From an uncultured Clostridia bacterium (GTDB lineage Bacteria > Bacillota > Clostridia > Oscillospirales > Ruminococcaceae): DNA of 13,301 nucleotides. The first letter of the stretch is position 1; each line of letters begins with the position of its first letter. The position numbers and the translations under genes are program-made. The notes beneath the pieces were generated by a model. That model ran no database searches and had not been told where the DNA came from. It worked only from the letters and a program-made list of their open reading frames with translations. This document shows positions 6,934 to 13,301 of the stretch, piece by piece. The DNA lies in the NCBI GenBank assembly GCA_937901805.1, contig CALDJI010000082.1, positions 1-13,301 of the forward strand, given 5' to 3'.

Positions 6934-9900
6934 TTACTCCACATCATACAGCTTGGAGAGTTTGAGCAGATGCTCATATTTCTCTTTCGCAGTATCGGAA
7001 GCTTTGTCAAAGAGGACGTCCGCTCTATCCGGATAGAATTTCTGGAGAGAGCTGTAACGAACTTCATTCTTGATGAAGTCTTCATAGCTTGCGCTCGGAG
7101 CTTTGCTGTCGAGCTGGAACGGATTCTTGCCAGCGGCCTGCAGACGCGGGTCGAAACGGAAAGTATGCCAGTAACCAGCGGCAACGGCGTTCTTAATTTC
7201 GGTCTGAGCCAGGGTCATACCGCCGCGGATACCGTGGTTGATACACGGAGCGTAAGCGATGACGATGGAAGGACCATGGTAGCTCTCTGCCTCTGTGATT
7301 GCCTTGACACACTGGTTGTAATCAGCACCCATAGCAACCTGAGCGACATAGACGTAACCATAGCTCATAGCGATCGCAGCGAGGTCTTTCTTCTTAACTT
7401 CCTTACCGTTTGCAGCGAACTGAGCGATTGCACCGGTCGGGGTAGCTTTGGAAGACTGACCGCCTGTATTGGAGTAAACCTCGGTATCAAAGACAAGGAT
7501 GTTGACATCTTCGCCGGAAGCGATGACATGATCAAGGCCGCCGAATCCGATATCATATGCCCATCCGTCGCCGCCGAAGATCCAGACGGATTTCTTAGCG
7601 AGGAAGTCTTTGTCTTTGAGGATCTCTTTGGAGAAGCTGCAATCCGGATCTTTCTCGAGTTCAGCAATCAGCTTCTCGGTAGCAGCCTGGTTTGCCTTGC
7701 CCTCGTTGACAGTGGAAAGATACTCTTCGCAAGCAGCTTTCTTGGATTCAGAGGTAGTAACTTTTGCAAGTTCCTCAACCTTTGCAATCAGCTGATTTCT
7801 CAGAGTTGCCTGTGCAAGGTAGATACCATAGCCAAACTCCGCGTTATCCTCAAACAGGGAGTTGCCCCAAGCCGGACCAAAGCCCTTCTTGTTGACAGTA
7901 TACGGAGTGGAAGGAGCAGAACCGCCCCAGATAGAAGAACATCCGGTTGCGTTTGCAATGTACATTCTGTCGCCGTAGAGCTGGGTGACGAGTTTTGCAT
8001 ACGGGGTCTCGCCGCATCCTGCGCATGCGCCGGAGAACTCGAGCAACGGCTGTTTGAACTGGCTGCCCTTAACGGTAGTCTCCTTGAATTTCTCAGCGAC
8101 TTCCGGTTTTTCAGGCAAATCGTAGCCATAAGCGAAGACATTCTGCTGATCCAGCTGAGTGTCGAGTTTCTGCATGGTGAGAGCCTTTTCGCCTTTCTTG
8201 CCCGGGCAGACGTTTGCACAGGAACCGCAGCCGGTGCAGTCGAGAACGGAAACGGTCATTGCAAACTTGTAACCCGGCATACCGGTCATGTCGACGGTCT
8301 TCATCTGAGCCGGTGCCTTGGCAGCCTCTTCCTCGGTCATGACAACCGGACGGATGACAGCGTGCGGGCAGACGAGAGAGCAGAAGTTACACTGAATGCA
8401 GTTTGCAGGATTCCAGGTCGGGACATCCACAGCGATGCCGCGTTTTTCATAAGCAGAAGAGCCCTGCGGGAAAGTACCGTCAGCCATGCCGACAAAAGTG
8501 GAAACAGGCAGGCTGTCGCCCTGCTGTGCATTGACCGGGGTCTGGATGTTGTTGACAAAGTCAACGAGATCTTTTCTGCTTCCAGTTGCAGGATTGTGCT
8601 GAACTTCTTCCGTTGCAGTAGCCCAGTCAGCCGGGATTTCGATCTCTTTGACTTCCTGAACGCCGCGCTCGATTGCCTGATGGTTCATGGCAACGACTTT
8701 ATCACCCTTCTTGGAGTAAGAAGCGGTAGCAGCGTCTTTCATGTATTTCACAGCATCCTCAACTGGGATAACCTTTGCGATCTTGAAGAAAGCAGCCTGG
8801 AGGATGGTATTGATACGTCCGCCCAATCCGATATCACGTGCGATATCGACGCCGTCGATGGTGTAGAGGTGGATGTTGTGGTTTGCGATGTAATTCTTCA
8901 CGCGAGCCGGGAAGTGCTTGTTGATCTCATCCATATTCCAGCCGCAGTTGAGAAGGAAAGAACCGCCGTCGACAACTTCCTGAACCATATCGTATTTATC
9001 GATATAGGACGGGTTGTGGCAAGCAACGAAATCTGCCTTGTCAATGAGGTAGGTGGATTTGATCGGGGTATGGCCGAATCTCAGGTGAGAAACAGTGATA
9101 CCGCCGGACTTCTTGGAGTCGTAAGAGAAGTATGCCTGAGCATACATGTCGGTATGGTCGCCGATGATTTTGATAGAGTTCTTGTTTGCACCGACAGTAC
9201 CGTCAGAACCAAGACCCCAGAATTTACAGTTGGTGGTGCCTTCCGGAGAGGTGTTCGGATTCTCTTCTACCGGGAGGGAGAGGTTGGTAACGTCATCCAC
9301 GATGCTGAGGGTGAATTTCTCTTTTGCACCGGTCTCGGCATTCTTGTAGACAGCGATGATGTCTGCCGGGATGGTGTTCTTGGAACCAAGTCCATAACGG
9401 CCGGAGTAAACCGGCATATTGTGGAATTTGGAATCCCGAAGTGCAGCGACGACATCCAGATAGAGAGGTTCGCCCAGGGCGCCCGGCTCTTTGGTTCTGT
9501 CGAGAACGCTGATGGTCTTGACGGAATCCGGGATAGCGTCGATGAGGTGTTTTGCAGAGAACGGACGATACAGTCTGACTTTGACAAGACCGACTTTGGA
9601 ACCTCTTGCATTGAGGTAATCGATCGTCTCTTCAATGGTGTCGTCCACAGAACCCATAGCGACGATGATATGCTCAGCATCCTCAGCGCCATAGTAGTTG
9701 AAGAGTTTATAGTTAGTGCCAATCTTTGCATTGACTTTGTTCATGTACTCCTCGACAATTTCAGGAACTGCCATGTAGTACGGGTTGGAAGCCTCACGAG
9801 CCTGGAAGAAGATATCTGGGTTCTGAGCAGTACCATGGAGAACCGGGTGCTCCGGATTGAGCGCTCTTCTTCTGAACGCGTTGACAGCGTCCATATCGAC

Positions 9901-10482
9901 CATCTCTTTGAGGTCTTCATAGTCCCACATCTCGATCTTCTGGATCTCATGAGAGGTGCGGAAACCGTCGAAGAAGTGGAGGAACGGAACTCTGCCTTTG
10001 ATTGCTGCAAGATGAGCAACCGCGCCGAGATCCATAACTTCCTGAACAGAACCGGAGCAGAGCATTGCATAACCGGTCTGACGGCATGCATAGACGTCGG
10101 AATGATCGCCGAAAATAGAAAGCGCATGGCTTGCCAATGCACGTGCAGAGACATGGATAACGCCCGGAAGGAGCTCACCAGCCATTTTGTACATATTCGG
10201 GATCATCAGAAGAAGACCCTGAGAAGCGGTAAAGGTTGTGGTAAGAGCACCAGCGGAAAGGGAGCCGTGAACGGCACCTGCTGCGCCTGCCTCAGACTGC
10301 ATCTCAACAATTTTTACTGTCTGGCCGAAAATGTTCTTTCTGCCGTCCGCAGCCCATTTGTCAGATACTTCCGCCATAACAGAGGACGGAGTAATCGGAT
10401 AAATAGCAGCAAGATCAGTAAACGCGTAGGCCACGTGAGCGGCAGCATTATTGCCGTCCATGGTCTTCATTTTTCTTGCCAT
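6934..10482 (-). CDS. nifJ: Pyruvate:ferredoxin (flavodoxin) oxidoreductase
   Basis: Oxidises pyruvate to acetyl-CoA and CO2, passing electrons to ferredoxin or flavodoxin, the central step of anaerobic fermentation. The 1182-residue single chain has all expected domains: the N-terminal thiamine-binding domain with YPITPSS (28-34), the ferredoxin domain with two CxxCxxCxxxC sets (Cys 695/698/701/705 and 749/752/755/759), and the C-terminal thiamine diphosphate domain with GACAGCGET, GGDGWAYDIGFGG and DTEVYSNTGGQ. Cys 820, 823, 848 and 1080 match the ligands of the proximal cluster. Start: the ATG at 10482 (MARKMKTMDGNNA) follows AAGGAGG by nine bases; the frame extends 14 codons further upstream without a ribosome site. 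It has its own promoter and terminator. Codon use is strongly biased, as expected for an abundant enzyme. Confidence 0.97.
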   Translation of the reverse strand: MARKMKTMDGNNAAAHVAYAFTDLAAIYPITPSSVMAEVSDKWAADGRKNIFGQTVKIVEMQSEAGAAGAVHGSLSAGALTTTFTASQGLLLMIPNMYKMAGELLPGVIHVSARALASHALSIFGDHSDVYACRQTGYAMLCSGSVQEVMDLGAVAHLAAIKGRVPFLHFFDGFRTSHEIQKIEMWDYEDLKEMVDMDAVNAFRRRALNPEHPVLHGTAQNPDIFFQAREASNPYYMAVPEIVEEYMNKVNAKIGTNYKLFNYYGAEDAEHIIVAMGSVDDTIEETIDYLNARGSKVGLVKVRLYRPFSAKHLIDAIPDSVKTISVLDRTKEPGALGEPLYLDVVAALRDSKFHNMPVYSGRYGLGSKNTIPADIIAVYKNAETGAKEKFTLSIVDDVTNLSLPVEENPNTSPEGTTNCKFWGLGSDGTVGANKNSIKIIGDHTDMYAQAYFSYDSKKSGGITVSHLRFGHTPIKSTYLIDKADFVACHNPSYIDKYDMVQEVVDGGSFLLNCGWNMDEINKHFPARVKNYIANHNIHLYTIDGVDIARDIGLGGRINTILQAAFFKIAKVIPVEDAVKYMKDAATASYSKKGDKVVAMNHQAIERGVQEVKEIEIPADWATATEEVQHNPATGSRKDLVDFVNNIQTPVNAQQGDSLPVSTFVGMADGTFPQGSSAYEKRGIAVDVPTWNPANCIQCNFCSLVCPHAVIRPVVMTEEEAAKAPAQMKTVDMTGMPGYKFAMTVSVLDCTGCGSCANVCPGKKGEKALTMQKLDTQLDQQNVFAYGYDLPEKPEVAEKFKETTVKGSQFKQPLLEFSGACAGCGETPYAKLVTQLYGDRMYIANATGCSSIWGGSAPSTPYTVNKKGFGPAWGNSLFEDNAEFGYGIYLAQATLRNQLIAKVEELAKVTTSESKKAACEEYLSTVNEGKANQAATEKLIAELEKDPDCSFSKEILKDKDFLAKKSVWIFGGDGWAYDIGFGGLDHVIASGEDVNILVFDTEVYSNTGGQSSKATPTGAIAQFAANGKEVKKKDLAAIAMSYGYVYVAQVAMGADYNQCVKAITEAESYHGPSIVIAYAPCINHGIRGGMTLAQTEIKNAVAAGYWHTFRFDPRLQAAGKNPFQLDSKAPSASYEDFIKNEVRYSSLQKFYPDRADVLFDKASDTAKEKYEHLLKLSKLYDVE

Positions 10483-10527
10483 AGGAATTTGCCTCCTTTT
10501 TTGTTTTACATCGCTTGAAAACACACA

Positions 10528-10562
10528 AATTTAGAGAAGCGCACACGACACCTCTCCAAATT
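10528..10562 (-). promoter_or_regulatory. 12-bp stem-loop at the 5' end of the PFOR mRNA
   Basis: Arms 10562-10551 and 10539-10528 pair over 12 bp (two G-T wobbles when transcribed leftward) around an 11-base loop. From the predicted start near 10569 the stem begins about eight bases into the transcript and ends well before the ribosome site near 10492-10498. This is the layout of a 5' mRNA-stabilising hairpin. No T-run follows, so it is not a terminator. Confidence 0.55.
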
Positions 10563-10575
10563 AGTCTATAGTATG

Positions 10576-10604
10576 ATTTTAACACCTTTACCCTGCAAAG
10601 TAAA
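10576..10604 (-). promoter_or_regulatory. Probable PFOR promoter
   Basis: On the minus strand TTTACT (10604-10599) and TAAAAT (10581-10576) are 17 bases apart, 4 of 6 and 5 of 6 matches. The start would lie near 10569, giving a leader of nearly 90 bases. Confidence 0.55.
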
Positions 10605-10659
10605 TATCCATCCGTTAAAATTTTAGTGGTGTTTCAAAAGGATTTCCATACTTTTTCAT

Positions 10660-10705
10660 ACAAATCCCCCATGGCCAGCCCGTTTTTCCTCCAGAGAGGA
10701 TTTGT
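10660..10705. repeat. 8-bp inverted repeat in an otherwise featureless gap
   Basis: ACAAATCC (10660-10667) and GGATTTGT (10698-10705) are perfect inverted copies around 30 bases that hold a smaller CCTC/GAGG hairpin. There is no T-run on either strand. The gap from 10605 to 10722 holds nothing else that I can name. Confidence 0.35.
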
Positions 10706-10722
10706 CTTGCATTTTTCCCGGA

Positions 10723-10956
10723 TTACCCCAGCTTCTTTACATGCAAAGCGGCATTTGCATATCCATTGATGGCGGCATCCAGGTTTGCTGGTAAGGTTCG
10801 TATAATTTGAACTGCCAGATCCAGAACACCCCCGGCTGCCAGGGCAAAAATTGCACAGGCGCTCAATCTTGCGTCATAGGAAATCGTTGTTGTACTGTCC
10901 GCTGCCAATTTCTGAGAACCCCGCGTCTGTGAAATCACAGCGCCATTTCTGCGCAC
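10723..10956 (-). CDS. Small hypothetical protein, uncertain and possibly 5'-damaged
   Basis: A 77-codon frame from a GTG at 10956 with only a weak upstream purine run. I do not recognise the family. The composition looks protein-like: a polar first third (SQKLAADSTTTISYDARLSA), a hydrophobic stretch CAIFALAAGGVLDLAVQII, and a tail NLDAAINGYANAALHVKKLG. The frame stays open upstream to a stop at 11035-11037, and the upstream part, ISYNILLSTSQAADAGIGV, also looks protein-like. An ATG at 11015 lies one frame away: one extra A in its second or third codon would give MKISYNILL and a 97-residue protein. It may therefore be a slightly longer gene with a one-base loss. No promoter or terminator supports it clearly. 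It could be chance. Confidence 0.35.
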   Translation of the reverse strand: MRRNGAVISQTRGSQKLAADSTTTISYDARLSACAIFALAAGGVLDLAVQIIRTLPANLDAAINGYANAALHVKKLG

Positions 10957-11069
10957 ACCAATCCCTGCGTCCGCTGCCTGTGAGGTGGAAAGGAGTATAT
11001 TATAGCTGATTTCATTGCGGAAAACCCTGCTCCTCTATTCTATGCCCGTCCACATTCCCCGATTTCATA

Positions 11070-11106
11070 CAATAAAGCCCTGCACCATCAAGGATACAGG
11101 GCTTTT
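11070..11106 (-). terminator. Terminator of the CNNM/CorC gene
   Basis: A 9-bp stem (11074-11082 with 11097-11105), followed on the minus strand by CTTTATTGT, lies about 20 bases past the stop of the gene ending at 11125. The loop is 14 bases. Confidence 0.75.
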
Positions 11107-11124
11107 CAGCTATTTTATCACCGG

Positions 11125-12477
11125 TTATTCTTCCGGATATTCTGTCTCCTCACTTCCCTCTTCTGAAGTGCGGGCAGGGAGTTTGACGATATTTTTAACC
11201 GCTTTTACTTTGGCAATTCTGCGTTCTTCCACAGTCAGGATCGTGAAGGTCACATCATCAAAATTGACAATGGAGTGATCGTTTCCCGTTGGGATGCGGC
11301 CAATGACACTCAAAATATACCCGCCGAGGGAATCATAGTCCTCGCTTTCCGGGATGGAGATATCCAATGTTTCGTTGACATCGTCGATATCGGTAGCGCC
11401 GTCAATCAGGAAAGCATGTTCCCCGATTTGGACGATTTCTTCATCCTCGTTGTCGAATTCATCCTGAATTTCACCGACAATGGATTCCAGCAGGTCTTCC
11501 ATGGTGACAATTCCAGAGGTGCCGCCGTACTCGTCGACGACGATCGCCATCTGTATCTTGCGCGCCGTCATTTCTTTGAACAAATCACTGCACTTATTGG
11601 ACTCCGGCACATAGAAAGCCGGCCGCATATAATCCCTTGCACTAAATGGGCTTTCCTGTGTTTTTCCAACAAGTTTGAGAAGATCCTTGACATAGAGAAT
11701 ACCAATAATGTTGTCAATATCCTCCTCATAAACGGGCAGCCGGGAATAGCCTTCGCTCATGGCAAGCTGCACAATCTCTTCCAGAGGATCCGTCGTAGAA
11801 ACCGCCAGCACATCGGTGCGGTGGGTCATAACCTCATCCACAGTGATGTTGTCAAACTCAAAGACGTTGTTAATCATTTCGCCTTCCATTTCTTCAATGG
11901 AGCCTTTTTCTTTTCCAACGTCAATCATCATGCGGATTTCCTCTTCCGTTACCTCATCCGATTCATCGTGCGGGCTGACGCCAAACAGGCGGGCTACTCC
12001 ATTCGTCGTTTTAGAAAGGACAAAGACAATCGGCTTACAAATCACGGACAGGCCGTACAACAACCCGCCCAGGGCAAAAGAAAGCTGTTCCGACTTTGTC
12101 ATTGCAATCCGTTTCGGAACCAATTCCCCGAATACGAGGGTGACAAAGGAAAGCGCCAAGGTAATAATCACAAATGAAATGGCGCGCAGGGTCGAATATG
12201 GGATTCCAGTCCCCATCAACAATCCTGCCAGGCTGTCGGCAAAATTATCCGCAGCAATTGCTGAGGAGAAAAAGCCGGACAAGGTTACGCCAATTTGAAT
12301 GGTTGCAAGAAAGTTAGAGGGATTTTTGACAAGCTTTAAAATCGTTTTTGCTTTTTTATTCCCCTCTTCCGCCATCTTCTCAATTTTTGCATCATTGAGT
12401 GAAATGACGGCAATCTCACTTGCCGCAAACAGGGCGTTTGTCAAAATCAGCAGGATCAGGATAATGATGTACACCAT
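11125..12477 (-). CDS. CNNM/CorC (HlyC) family membrane protein, probable divalent-cation transporter
   Basis: A 450-residue inner-membrane protein of the family annotated as hemolysin or CorC/CNNM, in which members export Mg2+ or Co2+. The DUF21/CNNM transmembrane domain covers about 1-190, with hydrophobic segments near 1-22, 58-80, 98-118 and 135-157 and the signatures ALFAASEIAVISL (15-27) and FGELVPKRIA (116-125). A CBS pair follows (about 215-270 and 282-335), including MTHRTDV, SRLPVYEEDIDNIIGILYVKDLL and VVDEYGGTSGIVTMEDLLE. A CorC_HlyC domain (about 350-430) contains YDSLGGYILSVIGRIP. The tail is acidic. The ATG at 12477 follows AAAGGGGGT and directly abuts the stop of a 33-codon frame. 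The exact ion is not readable from sequence, and the old hemolysin name is not evidence of haemolysis. Confidence 0.92.
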   Translation of the reverse strand: MVYIIILILLILTNALFAASEIAVISLNDAKIEKMAEEGNKKAKTILKLVKNPSNFLATIQIGVTLSGFFSSAIAADNFADSLAGLLMGTGIPYSTLRAISFVIITLALSFVTLVFGELVPKRIAMTKSEQLSFALGGLLYGLSVICKPIVFVLSKTTNGVARLFGVSPHDESDEVTEEEIRMMIDVGKEKGSIEEMEGEMINNVFEFDNITVDEVMTHRTDVLAVSTTDPLEEIVQLAMSEGYSRLPVYEEDIDNIIGILYVKDLLKLVGKTQESPFSARDYMRPAFYVPESNKCSDLFKEMTARKIQMAIVVDEYGGTSGIVTMEDLLESIVGEIQDEFDNEDEEIVQIGEHAFLIDGATDIDDVNETLDISIPESEDYDSLGGYILSVIGRIPTGNDHSIVNFDDVTFTILTVEERRIAKVKAVKNIVKLPARTSEEGSEETEYPEE

Positions 12478-12579
12478 TTACGGTCTACCCCCTTTCTGCT
12501 GCACGGTGTGTACCAGAAAGCGAACGGCGCAGGCCGTTTGTGGGGTACAAGCCCCCGGAGGAATACTGTCGGGATCCAT
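12478..12579 (-). CDS. 33-codon open frame abutting the CNNM gene (leader peptide or displaced N-terminus)
   Basis: An ATG at 12579 is preceded by AAAGGAG at good spacing and runs through MDPDSIPPGACTPQTACAVR to a TAA at 12480-12478, which is followed at once by the CNNM ATG with no gap. The TAA-ATG junction would couple translation of the two frames. Many clostridial CNNM proteins, as I recall, begin with an MDPDS-type start, so this frame may be a former N-terminus split off by mutation, or a true leader peptide. It is too short for composition to decide. Confidence 0.45.
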   Translation of the reverse strand: MDPDSIPPGACTPQTACAVRFLVHTVQQKGGRP

Positions 12580-12664
12580 AATAATCTCCTTTCAAACAAT
12601 CAAGCACTGTGTATTCAGCGCCCCAGGCCAATACCATAAGACCCGGAATTTCATTTTGAATATT

Positions 12665-12683
12665 CTATACAATTTATGTATAG
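12665..12683. promoter_or_regulatory. 19-bp palindrome at the start of the CNNM transcript
   Basis: CTATACA and TGTATAG form a perfect 7-bp dyad around five bases. With the promoter at 12693-12721 the start of transcription would be near 12686, so the dyad covers roughly +3 to +21. That is a place where a repressor could block, though it could also be a small RNA hairpin. Confidence 0.4.
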
Positions 12684-12692
12684 ACATAGCTT

Positions 12693-12721
12693 ATGATATC
12701 GGCTTGTTTGATATTTGTCAA
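12693..12721 (-). promoter_or_regulatory. Sigma-A promoter of the CNNM gene
   Basis: On the minus strand a perfect TTGACA (12721-12716) and TATCAT (12698-12693) are 17 bases apart. The leader to the 33-codon frame is about 107 bases and can fold into at least two further hairpins (CCGGGTC with GGCCTGG, and GCGCTG with CAGTGC). Confidence 0.7.
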
Positions 12722-12790
12722 GAGGAGAACACTCCCCTACCCGTTTATCTTTGGCTCAAAGATTTTCAACTCCGTTAATTTTACTATGCG

Positions 12791-12819
12791 TTGAATAAAG
12801 CAGGAAAAGATGATAGAAT
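12791..12819 (+). promoter_or_regulatory. Probable promoter of the CPCC gene
   Basis: TTGAAT and TAGAAT are 17 bases apart, about 33 bases before the ATG at 12852. It diverges from the CNNM promoter, with about 70 bases between the two -35 boxes. Confidence 0.5.
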
Positions 12820-12851
12820 AAACCTGAAGTTATGGGGGGATAAAATACAGA

Positions 12852-13106
12852 ATGATGAAATATGAATGTCCTTGTTGTGGCTATTTGACCTATCCTGTTC
12901 CGGCAAATGAAGATTGTGGGTATCTTTGTCCCGTGTGTTTTTGGGAAAATGACCCTTTCATTATTTCTGATAATGACCCAAGCGATTCTAATCATGGAAT
13001 AACCCTAAAAGAGGCGAAAACTAATTTCTCACAATTTGGTGCTTGTAAAAAAGAACTGTTATGTTATGTTCGACCACCAAGGGATGACGAAAAGAGAATC
13101 TTGTAA
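12852..13106 (+). CDS. CPCC-family small cysteine-rich protein
   Basis: An 84-residue protein of the cysteine-rich CPCC family, whose function is not known. The family signature is plain: YECPCCGYLTYP near the start, then CGYLCPVCFWENDP (22-35), SDSNHGITLKEAKTNF and FGACKKELLCYVRPP. Cysteines 6, 8, 9, 22, 26 and 29 look like a metal-binding knuckle, probably zinc (inference). The first of two adjacent ATGs (12852, 12855) was chosen; a G-run GGGGGGA about 12 bases upstream is an ill-placed ribosome site for either. The gene is visibly AT-richer than the lar and PFOR genes and sits beside a probable IS end, which suggests acquired DNA. No clear terminator follows. Confidence 0.85.
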   Translation: MMKYECPCCGYLTYPVPANEDCGYLCPVCFWENDPFIISDNDPSDSNHGITLKEAKTNFSQFGACKKELLCYVRPPRDDEKRIL

Positions 13107-13254
13107 CGACAATCGCCGGTTTATCGGGCTGTTCGCGTAAAGGGGTGTCTCTCTTTGTCAAAGCGGCGGAGGGGGTTGTTTGTTGACTGAATCACTCCAA
13201 AAAACAATTAGAAGCAAGTCCCATATAATCAAAAAGCGCAGGAGGAAAATGATA
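13107..13254 (+). other. Non-coding gap before the right-edge element
   Basis: No convincing gene. A TATAAT lies at 13224-13229 without a good -35 at proper spacing, and an AGGAGG lies at 13240-13245, eight bases before an ATG at 13254. This would suit a gene start at the right edge. Confidence 0.4.
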
Positions 13255-13301
13255 TGTACCCCCTTTACTGGACACCCAGTAGAGGGGGTATTATTATGCG
13301 G
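13255..13301 (+). mobile_element. Possible left end of an IS3-family insertion sequence with the start of its first reading frame
   Basis: From 13255 the sequence TGTACCCCCTTTACTGGACA resembles the TGTA...GGACA terminal repeats of the IS150 group of the IS3 family. Bases 13257-13271 and 13276-13290 form a 15-bp hairpin with one wobble and a four-base loop. The 3' arm holds AGAGGGGG, seven bases before an ATG at 13296 (ATG CGG, window end), which could start the transposase orfA. Another ATG at 13254 is in the same frame and has the AGGAGG at 13240-13245. An ordinary gene starting at 13254 remains possible. The element is cut by the window edge, so neither the right repeat nor a target duplication can be seen. 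Confidence 0.4.

Noticed and set aside
6880..10518. Plus-strand open frame of 1212 codons opposite PFOR
   Set aside because: It is exactly in register with PFOR codons and arises from the lack of TTA, CTA and TCA. It has no ribosome site and its sequence fits no protein family I recognise.
10483..10524. PFOR start 14 codons further upstream
   Set aside because: The extra codons contain the AAGGAGG that serves the ATG at 10482, and they do not match the family N-terminus.
11275..12298. Long plus-strand frames opposite the CNNM gene
   Set aside because: They are shadows of a gene with complete domain structure on the minus strand.
1..13301. CRISPR arrays, tRNA or rRNA genes, phage structural genes, toxin-antitoxin pairs
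   Set aside because: No regularly spaced repeats, cloverleaf-like segments, rRNA sequence or matching protein signatures were seen on either strand.

Overview
The window is a stretch of chromosome from a strictly anaerobic, low-to-middle G+C Firmicute, most likely a Clostridia member of the Oscillospiraceae/Ruminococcaceae type. The evidence is the large pyruvate:ferredoxin oxidoreductase, strong AGGAGG ribosome binding sites, consensus sigma-A promoters, U-rich intrinsic terminators and the character of the proteins. No rRNA, tRNA or CRISPR array is visible.

Layout. (1) 1-812: 3' part of rsmI on the plus strand, closed by a perfect bidirectional terminator shared with the converging lar operon. 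(2) 911-3747, minus strand: a tight larE-larB-larC operon that makes the nickel-pincer nucleotide cofactor. LarA, the enzyme that uses the cofactor, is not in the window. (3) 3748-3926: a leader with a near-perfect promoter (3866-3893) followed, before larE, by an intrinsic terminator (3775-3804), so the lar operon may be attenuated. (4) 3927-5522, minus strand: an orphan family-5 (OppA-like) substrate-binding lipoprotein with a TTG start. (5) 5732-~6035, plus strand: a decayed histidine phosphatase. (6) 6104-6792, minus strand: a flavin reductase-like gene broken by one missing base in a homopolymer. (7) 6934-10482, minus strand: nifJ/PFOR, with its own promoter, a 12-bp 5' stem-loop and a 3' terminator. 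(8) 10605-11124: mostly non-coding, with a small uncertain reading frame. (9) 11125-12477, minus strand: a CNNM/CorC-type membrane protein, preceded by a 33-codon open frame that abuts it exactly and by a structured leader. (10) 12580 to the end: AT-richer DNA with a small CPCC cysteine-rich protein and, at the right edge, a long inverted repeat that looks like the left end of an IS3-family insertion sequence.

The genes are mostly independent transcription units. The only multi-gene pathway is larEBC: LarB carboxylates and hydrolyses nicotinic acid adenine dinucleotide, LarE turns the two carboxylates into thiocarboxylates, and LarC inserts nickel at the cost of CTP. LarE here carries the three cysteines expected of the [4Fe-4S]-dependent type, and LarC carries a very histidine-rich stretch. 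I see no convincing wholly new system. The best candidates for new biology are the lar leader/attenuator, the open frame coupled to the CNNM gene, and the RBS-sequestering hairpin at the right edge. Three one-base lesions lie within about 5 kb, so read-level confirmation matters before any of them is called biological.
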